Part shown: one piece after another, positions 1-6,232 of the stretch
Layout of the letters: each line of letters begins with the position of its first letter
How positions within the stretch are numbered: the stretch's first letter is position 1
Source: Actinomycetota bacterium
GTDB taxonomy: Bacteria > Actinomycetota > Actinomycetes > Nanopelagicales > Nanopelagicaceae
Reading direction: 5' to 3'
Assembly: GCA_027730465.1 (NCBI GenBank)
Contig: JAQCGQ010000023.1
Span: 1-9,110 of the forward strand
Length of the DNA: 9,110 nt
The notes under the pieces: model-generated
Databases searched by the model: none
Told to the model about the DNA's origin: nothing
The model's input: only the letters and a program-made list of their open reading frames with translations
Translations under genes and position numbers: made by a program

Positions 1-1
1 A

Positions 2-481
2 CAGGTTTAGATGGTTACTTTTGCCACCTGTTGCTGGATACTCTTTAGTGATTTGGCTATACATCACTGGATCTACTTCATAACATTCACCACAAATATG
101 TGGGCCGACCACCCCAGATATCTGATCAGCACCTAACTTCTTCATTTGATCTAACGCAGCTACTGCTACTTTATTTAGTAACCCTTTACGGCCAACGTGA
201 ACTGCTGCAACAACACTTTTTGATATCAGTAGTAGTGGCAGACAGTCAGCTACCTGTACTGCTAGTGCGACATTTGGTTTATCAGTTACAACTGCATCGC
301 CATCATAAATTGCTCCATTTGGTGAGCTCTGGCTATCAACTACTACTATTTTATTACCATGCGTTTGTTTCATAAAATAAATAGGATTGCCAATTAATTT
401 TGAAAGTTGTTTTGCGCTATCAGATGTTTGTGGATTATCTAGTGAACCATAGTGGCGCGAGGTAAAGAGCAGGCGAGCCAT
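2..481 (-). CDS. pgeF: Peptidoglycan editing factor PgeF (YfiH/LACC1 family), 5' part, cut by window edge
   Basis: This reading frame starts at ATG 481-479 and stays open for 160 codons to the window edge, so the C-terminus is missing (the family is usually about 240-250 residues). Visible family motifs are KQTHGNKIV (residues 38-46), DAVVT..P...LAVQVADCLP (62-82), AVHVGRKGL (93-101) and GPHICGECYEV (127-137). The three expected metal or catalytic residues are all present: His41, Cys80 and His95. The family was long annotated as multicopper polyphenol oxidase. Known work on E. coli YfiH gives a role in removing precursors carrying L-Ser instead of L-Ala, and LACC1 homologues act on purine nucleosides. 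Which activity applies here is inference. It begins 9 bases after the ftsZ stop, with its ribosome binding site overlapping that stop, so it is very probably co-transcribed with ftsZ. Family assignment is firm. Confidence 0.93.
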   Translation of the reverse strand, partial: MARLLFTSRHYGSLDNPQTSDSAKQLSKLIGNPIYFMKQTHGNKIVVVDSQSSPNGAIYDGDAVVTDKPNVALAVQVADCLPLLLISKSVVAAVHVGRKGLLNKVAVAALDQMKKLGADQISGVVGPHICGECYEVDPVMYSQITKEYPATGGKSNHLNL

Positions 482-486
482 GCTGG

Positions 487-492
487 CTTCCT
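487..492 (-). promoter_or_regulatory. Ribosome binding site of pgeF overlapping the ftsZ stop
   Basis: AGGAAG sits 5 bases before the pgeF ATG and shares bases with the TAG stop of ftsZ (491-493). This arrangement favours translational coupling and supports the chosen pgeF start. Confidence 0.7.
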
Positions 493-1633
493 AGCGCATG
501 AAATCAGGGATATCGATCTCATCTTCTTCGACTAAATCTTCAAAAGTTATTCGCTTACGCGAACGTTGCTCGCCGCCATTAACATCTAGATCAAGTGCAA
601 CTGAAATTGGATCATTAGCAGCGATTGGATCTGCTTCACCACTTAATGAGACCGCACTAATTACTGGCATTAATACTCGCTTTGGTTCCCCACCCGCAAA
701 GCCTGCTGCGATTACAGTAACACGCACCTCATCACCTAAGGCATCATCAATTACAGTGCCATAAATGATATTTGCATCGGGGTGAGCCGATTTTGCAACT
801 AATTCAGCTGCCTCTGATATTTCAAATAAACCAAGATCTGATCCGCCAGCAATTGAAAGTAATACACCATGTGCACCATCAATTGAAGCTTCAAGTAGTG
901 GGCTTGAGATTGCTAGCTCTGCTGCGCGAATAGATCTTGCTTCACCTCTTGCTGAACCAATTCCCATCAAAGCAGAACCCGCACCTGACATGATGCTTTT
1001 AACATCAGCAAAATCAAGATTTATTAATCCAGGTGTTGTGATTAAATCTGTGATTCCTTGAACTCCCGATAATAAAACTTGATCAGCAGTTCTAAATGCT
1101 TCAAGAGCACTAATTGAACGATCTGAAATTGCAAGCAAACGATCATTTGGAATCACAATTAAGGTATCGACCTCTGCTCTTAAATTTTCAATTCCCTCTT
1201 CAGCTTGTGCTGTTCTACGTTTTCCTTCAAATGTAAATGGTTTTGTAACTACACCAACTGTTAGTGCACCGAGATCTTTTGCAACCTTTGCAACAATTGG
1301 AGCTCCACCAGTACCAGTTCCGCCTCCTTCACCCGCGGTAACAAAAACCATATCGGCGCCACGTAGTACTTCTTCAATCTCATCAATATGATCAAGAGCT
1401 GCTTGACGACCAATCTCTGGCGCAGCACCTGCACCTAATCCTCTAGTTAACTTTCTACCAATATCTAATTTCACATCAGCATCTGACATTAACAATGCTT
1501 GTGCATCTGTATTGATTGCAATAAATTCAACACCTTTTAATCCAACATCAATCATTCGGTTAACAGCATTAACTCCACCGCCGCCAATACCAACAACTTT
1601 AATTACAGCTAAATAATTTTGTGGTGTTGCCAC
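491..1633 (-). CDS. ftsZ: Cell division protein FtsZ
   Basis: FtsZ is the tubulin-like GTPase that polymerises into the cytoplasmic ring at midcell and recruits the divisome. The protein is 380 residues, a normal length. The GTP-binding tubulin signature GGGTGTG lies at residues 103-109. The T7 catalytic loop NLDFAD lies at 205-210, with Asp207 and Asp210. The N-terminal [13 protein letters not shown] (16-27) and NTDAQAL (41-47) are also canonical. A short variable linker (about 318-365) leads to an acidic tail ending DIPDFMR, the conserved C-terminal peptide that binds membrane anchors and partners. No ftsA is present in the window, so SepF is the likely anchor, as in other actinobacteria (inference). 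The start is GTG, supported by GGAAGAGG upstream and by the [16 protein letters not shown]-terminus, which matches actinobacterial FtsZ as I know it. It is separated from ftsQ by 190 bases with promoter-like sequence, so it probably has its own transcription start. Confidence 0.99.
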   Translation of the reverse strand: MATPQNYLAVIKVVGIGGGGVNAVNRMIDVGLKGVEFIAINTDAQALLMSDADVKLDIGRKLTRGLGAGAAPEIGRQAALDHIDEIEEVLRGADMVFVTAGEGGGTGTGGAPIVAKVAKDLGALTVGVVTKPFTFEGKRRTAQAEEGIENLRAEVDTLIVIPNDRLLAISDRSISALEAFRTADQVLLSGVQGITDLITTPGLINLDFADVKSIMSGAGSALMGIGSARGEARSIRAAELAISSPLLEASIDGAHGVLLSIAGGSDLGLFEISEAAELVAKSAHPDANIIYGTVIDDALGDEVRVTVIAAGFAGGEPKRVLMPVISAVSLSGEADPIAANDPISVALDLDVNGGEQRSRKRITFEDLVEEDEIDIPDFMR

Positions 1634-1639
1634 GTTGCG

Positions 1640-1647
1640 CCTCTTCC
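1640..1647 (-). promoter_or_regulatory. Ribosome binding site of ftsZ
   Basis: GGAAGAGG lies 6 bases before the GTG start of ftsZ. It is the only good Shine-Dalgarno match near this start and supports GTG at 1633 as the initiator. Confidence 0.75.
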
Positions 1648-1654
1648 CTAGCCC

Positions 1655-1675
1655 TAAATCTCAACTTGAGAGTTA
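1655..1675. repeat. 21-base near-perfect inverted repeat upstream of ftsZ
   Basis: In the sense direction of ftsZ the left arm is TAACTCTCAA, the centre a single G, and the right arm TTGAGATTTA. Nine of ten arm positions pair; the inner CTCAA-G-TTGAG is perfect. The repeat ends 21 bases before the GTG start and is followed by the doubled TAGGG-C-TAGGG. With only one central base it cannot form a fully paired RNA hairpin, so a dimeric DNA-binding protein site is the more natural reading. I have a memory of similar CTCAAC/TTGAGG-like sequence before ftsZ in other actinobacteria but cannot verify it here. Confidence 0.6.
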
Positions 1676-1700
1676 AAGTTATTGCATTTCCGATTACGTA

Positions 1701-1729
1701 AAAGTAGGCACTAGAGGCACCTCAATCAA
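1701..1729 (-). promoter_or_regulatory. Candidate promoter P2 for ftsZ
   Basis: TTGATT (1724-1729) and TACTTT (1701-1706) are separated by exactly 17 bases. The -35 matches 4 of 6 consensus positions and the -10 only 3 of 6, but it keeps T1, A2 and T6. A start point would fall near 1694, putting the 21-base inverted repeat in the 5' untranslated region. The spacer contains the paired GTGCCT motif. This is a weak prediction. Confidence 0.3.
1706..1723 (-). repeat. Tandem GTGCCT repeat with 9-base period
   Basis: GTGCCT occurs at 1715-1720 and again at 1706-1711, nine bases apart. The first copy is also part of the short palindrome GAGG-TG-CCTC (1714-1723). The pair sits between the -35 and -10 boxes of candidate promoter P2, a natural place for an operator, but no regulator can be named. 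Confidence 0.35.
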
Positions 1730-1757
1730 ACACCGACACGATATTTAGCAGGATAAA

Positions 1758-1786
1758 TATTTATGCAATTTACGGATTTTTGTTAA
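1758..1786 (-). promoter_or_regulatory. Candidate promoter P1 for ftsZ
   Basis: TTAACA (1781-1786, 5 of 6 match to TTGACA) is followed after 17 bases by TAAATA (1758-1763, 3 of 6). It lies in the most AT-rich part of the gap, and its -10 overlaps the perfect 12-base palindrome ATAAATATTTAT. Transcription would begin near 1750, leaving a leader of roughly 115 bases that carries all the downstream repeats. Confidence 0.4.
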
Positions 1787-1823
1787 AAATTATTCCCAAT
1801 TTTTGAATTATTCCTACTCTCAA

Positions 1824-2555
1824 TTAACTGACTATTGGCGAATCTGCCTGTGATAAATCCACCTGTTTAATTGACTTATTTTCCGGCAATTCCAAAAGCG
1901 CGGCAAGTACTTTTGATTTTTGCCCAATATCAGTAGCTCCTCCCCAATTAATACGAAGTGCTGAAGCATTAATTCGAGTATCCATCAAAATAAAGCTTGA
2001 TTTTGTGATGGCGATTGACTGAAGATCTGCCAACAAATATCTCAAATCAGTTGGAATCTGCTCTAATAAAGTAGCTATTGCGGTCAGGTCCTGAATGCTC
2101 TGACTCTGACTTGTTATCGACGGTAATTTTCCTTGCGCCATAAGTTGATTTGGTGATGTAGGTGTAAAAATAAAGCCCTTGCTATCAAAATTTACTGAGG
2201 TATTTTGCACGGAAATCGTTTTAGCTATTGCAACTCTCTCTTTTACGATTATCGATAGCTTTTTATCAAACCAGTTCCTAGAAACATCACTGCTAGATAT
2301 CCAATCTAATTGATTAAGGGTTCTTTTTATGGATCTAACATCCACCCTAGCCAATTGATCGCCAGCCTTTGGCTCAATTCCATTTCGAGAAAGTTCATTT
2401 AAAACTAGATTCGCAGCACTACTACCGCTAACTGATACCTGCGCTACCGAAAGAAGTGAGGACCAGCCAAGAAGAAAAGCAGAGGCTGAGATTGCGCTGA
2501 TTACCAAGATAGATGTTAATAATCGTTTTAACCGCTTAGAAATTCCAAATCTCAT
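1824..2555 (-). CDS. ftsQ: Cell division protein FtsQ/DivIB
   Basis: FtsQ is a single-pass membrane protein that bridges cytoplasmic and extracytoplasmic parts of the divisome, in complex with FtsL and FtsB. The 243-residue protein has a short basic cytoplasmic N-terminus (1-12, rich in Arg and Lys). One membrane segment follows at about 13-35. A POTRA domain spans about 37-110, running from VAQVSVSG to LSIIVKERVAIA. The C-terminal beta domain has the usual FDSKGFIF (123-130), INWGG (202-206) with K213, and IKQVDLSQADSPIV (229-242) segments. It starts 6 bases after the murC stop. No clear Shine-Dalgarno precedes its ATG, so it probably relies on ribosomes finishing murC. The assignment rests on both architecture and position between murC and ftsZ; sequence conservation in this family is low. 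Confidence 0.93.
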   Translation of the reverse strand: MRFGISKRLKRLLTSILVISAISASAFLLGWSSLLSVAQVSVSGSSAANLVLNELSRNGIEPKAGDQLARVDVRSIKRTLNQLDWISSSDVSRNWFDKKLSIIVKERVAIAKTISVQNTSVNFDSKGFIFTPTSPNQLMAQGKLPSITSQSQSIQDLTAIATLLEQIPTDLRYLLADLQSIAITKSSFILMDTRINASALRINWGGATDIGQKSKVLAALLELPENKSIKQVDLSQADSPIVS

Positions 2556-2561
2556 TAAGCT

Positions 2562-3965
2562 TTACCGATCAGCAAGTGACTGCAGAATAGGTTCACCTAG
2601 TGAACTGACATCTCCCGCCCCTAACGTAATGATCACATCGCCACTCTTTGCCATTTTTGTGATATCTGAAACCACTTCTAACATCGAGGGTTCAAATCTA
2701 ACCTTGCTTTGGCTCATATTGCGCGCAATCATTAAGGAGGAGACACCAGCAATTGGTTTCTCACTGGCTGCGTAAACTTCTAACAGAAAAGTAAAATCAG
2801 CATTTGATAGTGCTGTGCTAAATTGTTCTGAAAAAGCTGCAGTTCTTGAATATCTATGTGGTTGGAAAATTACTAGCACTCGACCAGATTGGGCTAAATT
2901 TTTAGCTGCAGTTAAGGTGGCTATGATTTCAGTTGGGTGATGGCCATAGTCATCAATTACTTTAACTCCAGATACCTCACCTTTTAATTCAAATCTGCGC
3001 CGGGTTCCAGTAAAACTCTTAAGCCCAGAAAATAACTTATCCTCTGCCATATTTAAAGCACTTGCAGCCGTAAAGGCAGCTAGTGCATTTAATAGATTGT
3101 GCTCTCCAACTACTGAAAGACTCAATTCACCAACCTTGCGGCCAGTACTTGAAACTGTGGCTAGGGAAGATAGTGGGTTTAGTTGAATTCGCTGTATTTG
3201 AAAATCATTATTTTCACCCTGCCCATATAACAGTATTTTCAGATCTTTTCTAGTTATCCGAGTAAGTAGTTGCTTAACTCCTGCGTCATCTCCACAGGCA
3301 ACTAAAAATCCATTATCTTGAATAGAGGAAATAAATTGCTCAAAAACTTTAAAAACTGCCTCTTCATCAGCGAAGTGGTCCACATGATCTAACTCAACGT
3401 TTGTAATGATGGCGCCACTTGGCTTATATGCTAAAAATGATCCATCTGACTCATCAGCTTCGGCAATAAAAATTGATCCACTACCGCTGTGAGCATTTGT
3501 TCCAGCTGTATTAATTGTTCCACCAACTGCAAAAGATGGGTCAGCACCTGCTGTTTGCAACGCCACTGCCAGCATTGCTGTAGTTGTGGTCTTGCCATGT
3601 GTGCCAGCAACTGCAATTGATGTGGATTCTGACATTAACCAAGCGAGAGCTTGGGCCCTGGCCGCCACAGGAATCATCTTCTTACGCGCTAGGGCTAACT
3701 CTGGATTATTTTCATCAATTGCAGCTGAAATAATTACTAACTCGGCTGCTCCCAAATTCTCTTGTTTATGTCCAACCTCTACCTTTGCACCGAGTGCCTT
3801 TAGTGAGGTAAGCATTGGTGAATCATTTTTATCTGAACCTGAAACAGTAAAGCCTTTAGCTAGCATTATCCTGGCAATTCCACTCATACCAGAACCGCCA
3901 ATACCAATAAAGTGGATATTTAGTTTTGCTAATTGAGATAGAGAGTAATCAGGTTTTAAACTCAT
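2562..3965 (-). CDS. murC: UDP-N-acetylmuramate--L-alanine ligase MurC
   Basis: MurC is a cytoplasmic ligase that uses ATP to join L-alanine to UDP-MurNAc, the first step of stem-peptide building. The 467 residues match the family length. The N-terminal UDP-binding domain carries GIGGSGMSG (21-29). The central ATPase domain has the P-loop GTHGKTTTT (121-129), EADESDGSF (169-177) and HNLLNA (289-294). The C-terminal domain has DDYGHHPTE (338-346), FQPHRYSRT (367-375) and LGAGDVS (448-454). All key residues appear intact. The ATG start overlaps the murG stop by four bases (ATGA). DDYGHHPTE and HRYSRT are characteristic of MurC and separate it from the related Mpl, which also acts on UDP-MurNAc but ligates a tripeptide; the position in the cluster agrees. 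Confidence 0.98.
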   Translation of the reverse strand: MSLKPDYSLSQLAKLNIHFIGIGGSGMSGIARIMLAKGFTVSGSDKNDSPMLTSLKALGAKVEVGHKQENLGAAELVIISAAIDENNPELALARKKMIPVAARAQALAWLMSESTSIAVAGTHGKTTTTAMLAVALQTAGADPSFAVGGTINTAGTNAHSGSGSIFIAEADESDGSFLAYKPSGAIITNVELDHVDHFADEEAVFKVFEQFISSIQDNGFLVACGDDAGVKQLLTRITRKDLKILLYGQGENNDFQIQRIQLNPLSSLATVSSTGRKVGELSLSVVGEHNLLNALAAFTAASALNMAEDKLFSGLKSFTGTRRRFELKGEVSGVKVIDDYGHHPTEIIATLTAAKNLAQSGRVLVIFQPHRYSRTAAFSEQFSTALSNADFTFLLEVYAASEKPIAGVSSLMIARNMSQSKVRFEPSMLEVVSDITKMAKSGDVIITLGAGDVSSLGEPILQSLADR

Positions 3966-5053
3966 TTATCTCCACTGACCTCCTGAATAATTGCATTTCC
4001 AATTAACTCACTCGCTGATAATTCACTATTAGAGACGCCTTGATACCCTGAGGCGTTGCGCCAAATTTCATCCCAGTTGCTTGAAAGCCAGCCAGAATTA
4101 AATTTATCATCGGCCACAACAATTGCTGCTCCGGCAGCTTGTAAATCAGAGGCATTTACGGCTTGCTCACCATTTCCTATCGGTAGTGGAATGAGAACTG
4201 CAAATTTTCCAACTGCTGCAAGTTCTGCACAGGTCAGTGCGCCACTTCTAGCAATAACAAGATCAACTGCATGGTAGGCAGATGCCATATCTTCGATATA
4301 GGCAAGTGCAAGGTAATTTTCTGTTCGAGTTGGTAATGGATTATTACGCCCAACTGAATGAACTACTTGCACACCTTTTTCAGTAAAGCTAGAAAGAGAT
4401 TGCAAGATTGCTTCGTTGATATGGCGAGAGCCAAGTGATCCGCCGAAAACTAAAACAGTTGGCTTATCAACTGAAAGTCGCCATTTTTCTAATTGCTCTT
4501 TCCGTTTTATTGCAATTACCTCTTTTGATTGATCAATACTAGAAATTATCTCTGCTCTTATTGGCATGCCACTTAACTTGGCATTTCGCCAACGCCCAAT
4601 TTTGAGCCCGGCCCGAGAAAAAGCAATAAATATTTTGCGTGCAAAAGGAGCACCTAACTTATTAGCCCATCCTGGAATCGCATTTGCTTCATGAATAAAT
4701 ATTGGTTTGCGCAAAAGCGCACTGGCTAGATAGATAGGTGGGCAGGCATAACCACCAAATCCAATAACTAAATCAGCATCTTTGCAGATCTTAATTCCTT
4801 GCCAAGTTGCTAGCACAATTCTAACTGGCCAAAATAATGTACTCGGAGTTAACTGCCGGGGCATCAATACCTTAGGTATATGGACAAGCTCAAAACCTGA
4901 AACTGGAATAAGTTGATTCTCAAGTCCTGTTTTCGTACCAACAAATTGATACTGCCAATCTGGCTTTCTATCTCTAAGCCATTTGGCAACAGCTAACGCT
5001 GGCTCAACATGGCCAGCAGTGCCACCGCCCGCAAAAATTATCTTAGGAGTCAT
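3962..5053 (-). CDS. murG: UDP-GlcNAc:lipid I N-acetylglucosaminyltransferase MurG
   Basis: MurG is a peripheral GT28 glycosyltransferase on the inner face of the membrane. It transfers GlcNAc from UDP-GlcNAc to lipid I to give lipid II. The protein is 363 residues, a normal length. The N-terminal glycine loop GGGTAGHVEPALA is at 9-21. GFGGYACPP is at 98-106 and HEANAIPGWANK at 121-132. The second Rossmann domain starts with GGSLGSRHIN (204-213) and holds the donor-binding signature from ARSGALTCAE (268-277) to NGEQAVNA (294-301). In the last motif EQ replaces the HQ of proteobacterial enzymes, which I believe is usual in actinobacteria. The ATG overlaps the ftsW stop by four bases; the ribosome binding site is weak, so translational coupling to ftsW is likely. 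Confidence 0.98.
   Translation of the reverse strand: MTPKIIFAGGGTAGHVEPALAVAKWLRDRKPDWQYQFVGTKTGLENQLIPVSGFELVHIPKVLMPRQLTPSTLFWPVRIVLATWQGIKICKDADLVIGFGGYACPPIYLASALLRKPIFIHEANAIPGWANKLGAPFARKIFIAFSRAGLKIGRWRNAKLSGMPIRAEIISSIDQSKEVIAIKRKEQLEKWRLSVDKPTVLVFGGSLGSRHINEAILQSLSSFTEKGVQVVHSVGRNNPLPTRTENYLALAYIEDMASAYHAVDLVIARSGALTCAELAAVGKFAVLIPLPIGNGEQAVNASDLQAAGAAIVVADDKFNSGWLSSNWDEIWRNASGYQGVSNSELSASELIGNAIIQEVSGDK
3970..3984 (-). promoter_or_regulatory. Double Shine-Dalgarno before murC
   Basis: A perfect AGGAGG (3979-3984) lies 13 bases before the murC ATG, which is long for normal spacing, and a second GGAG (3970-3973) lies only 4 bases before it. Both are inside the 3' end of murG. Together they could hold terminating ribosomes near the overlapping murC start. 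Confidence 0.5.
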
Positions 5054-6231
5054 CTGTCTAATTTTCTCATCCGGCTTAACTTAATACCTTCAGATATCTC
5101 AGGTGTTCGCCTTGCAACACCTAACACATAGCCAACTGCAAGCAGATTAGCCAGCAAAGAAGATCCTCCGTATGAGATAAATGGCAGAGTAACTCCAATT
5201 ACTGGAATTATTGACGTAACTGATCCGATATTCACGGTTACTTGGGCAATAAACCAGCAGGCAATTCCTGCAGTCGCATATCTTGAAAAATCATCCTTAG
5301 TTTTAATAGCAATTCGCAACATAGAATAAATTAAAGCTGCATAAAGGGCTAAGATTAGAAGTGTTCCTAATAAACCAAGTTCTTCACCGATTACTGAAAA
5401 AATAAAATCAGTATGGGCCTCAGCTAAATTCGCCCATTTTTGCTTGCTTGCCCCAAGGCCACTTCCCCAAAGTCCACCGCTCGCTAATCCCATAATGCTA
5501 TGAGCTGGTTGCCAACCAGAGAACTTGTAATACCTCTCATCAAATGGATCAAAAAGAGCAGCAAATCGACTCATTCGATAACTATTACTAAATATAAGCA
5601 CCGCACTAATAATGCTAGCCAAAATAACTACTGCAACAAAATGCTTAATTGGAGCGCCAGAGACAAATAAAATTCCGCCAAATATCATTAGAACTAATAA
5701 TGCAGTACCTAAATCCCTTTCTAATATTATTAGTGCCTCAATAACAACTAAACCAGGCAAAATTAAGCTAATAGGATTTTTACCTGCAACTAAATCGATC
5801 CGCCGCAATTGGAATGCACACCAAAGTATTAAGCCAAATTTAGCAAACTCTGACGGCTGTAGCGTAAAGCCAGCTATTTCAATCCAGTTTCTATTTCCAT
5901 TAATATTTTTCCCCAGAGATGGAACAAAAGGAAGCAGTAAAATAAATATTGAAAGCGTCAAACTTACTTTGGCTAATCTTGGCCATACTTCACCTCTCAC
6001 TTTATATGCCCAATATGAAGCTGCTGCGCCAAGAATTAAAAAGAAGAATTGCCTGATAAATATTGAGTAGCTATTGCCACTTTCTTGCAAGGACGTGACT
6101 GTCGAAGAAGATAAAACCATTGTGAAGCCAAGTGCACATAAAAATATGGTGCTCCAGATAATGAGAAAATACGGCAACTCCGGACGAGTTAGTATTTTTG
6201 AGTATTTTCTAACACTTAAGTTACTAGCCAC
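5050..6231 (-). CDS. ftsW: Septal peptidoglycan glycosyltransferase FtsW (SEDS family)
   Basis: FtsW is the polytopic SEDS enzyme that polymerises lipid II at the division site together with a class b PBP (FtsI, not in the window). The 393-residue protein has about ten hydrophobic segments from residue 20 to 372. SEDS signatures are NGNRNWIEIAGFTLQPSEFAK (111-131), ERDLGTALL (171-179), GGLWGSGLGASKQKW (252-266), EAHTDFIFSVIGEELG (271-286) and GVTLPFISYGGSSL (346-359). Asp275 in HTDFIF corresponds to the Asp reported as catalytic in this family, as I align it by eye. The residue before EAHTDF is Ala270 where LPEAHTDF is common. The start is GTG, one base after the murD stop, with only a modest AGG upstream. 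RodA is the alternative, but the position between murD and murG makes FtsW the clear call. Confidence 0.96.
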   Translation of the reverse strand: MASNLSVRKYSKILTRPELPYFLIIWSTIFLCALGFTMVLSSSTVTSLQESGNSYSIFIRQFFFLILGAAASYWAYKVRGEVWPRLAKVSLTLSIFILLLPFVPSLGKNINGNRNWIEIAGFTLQPSEFAKFGLILWCAFQLRRIDLVAGKNPISLILPGLVVIEALIILERDLGTALLVLMIFGGILFVSGAPIKHFVAVVILASIISAVLIFSNSYRMSRFAALFDPFDERYYKFSGWQPAHSIMGLASGGLWGSGLGASKQKWANLAEAHTDFIFSVIGEELGLLGTLLILALYAALIYSMLRIAIKTKDDFSRYATAGIACWFIAQVTVNIGSVTSIIPVIGVTLPFISYGGSSLLANLLAVGYVLGVARRTPEISEGIKLSRMRKLDR

Positions 6232-6232
6232 G

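Larger units (their letters stand above)
1634..1823 (-). other. ftsQ-ftsZ intergenic regulatory region
   Basis: This 190-base gap is the only sizeable non-coding sequence in the window; all other junctions overlap or are separated by 1 to 9 bases. The 60 bases at 1741-1800 are about 22% G+C, against roughly 40% for the surrounding genes. It contains two promoter-like hexamer pairs, a near-perfect 21-base inverted repeat, the tandem motif GTGCCT with a 9-base period, and the palindromes TTACGTAA (1694-1701) and ATAAATATTTAT (1753-1764). I see no small reading frame with a ribosome binding site in it and no convincing terminator. Its likely job is separate, tunable transcription of ftsZ and pgeF, which is known for ftsZ in several bacteria. 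Confidence 0.75.

Noticed and set aside
100..375. Plus-strand open frame of 91 codons
   Set aside because: It lies antisense to pgeF, whose motifs are unmistakable; the predicted protein is a low-complexity Leu/His/Gln-rich shadow.
1785..1804. AAAAATT/AATTTTT inverted repeat as a terminator after ftsQ
   Set aside because: The 7-base stem is entirely A-T with a 6-base loop, too weak for an intrinsic terminator; it also overlaps the putative P1 -35 box.
3431..3616. Minus-strand frame of 61 codons inside murC
   Set aside because: It is an out-of-frame, Gln/Leu-rich reading of the MurC ATPase domain with no start signal of its own.
3586..3936. Plus-strand frame opposite murC, and similar ones at 498-764, 4056-4277 and 6074-6265
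   Set aside because: All are antisense shadows of intact conserved genes, with no recognisable protein features.
5612..6070. Plus-strand open frame of 152 codons
   Set aside because: It is antisense to conserved FtsW membrane segments, has no family motifs, and is explained by the low-GC codon pattern of ftsW.
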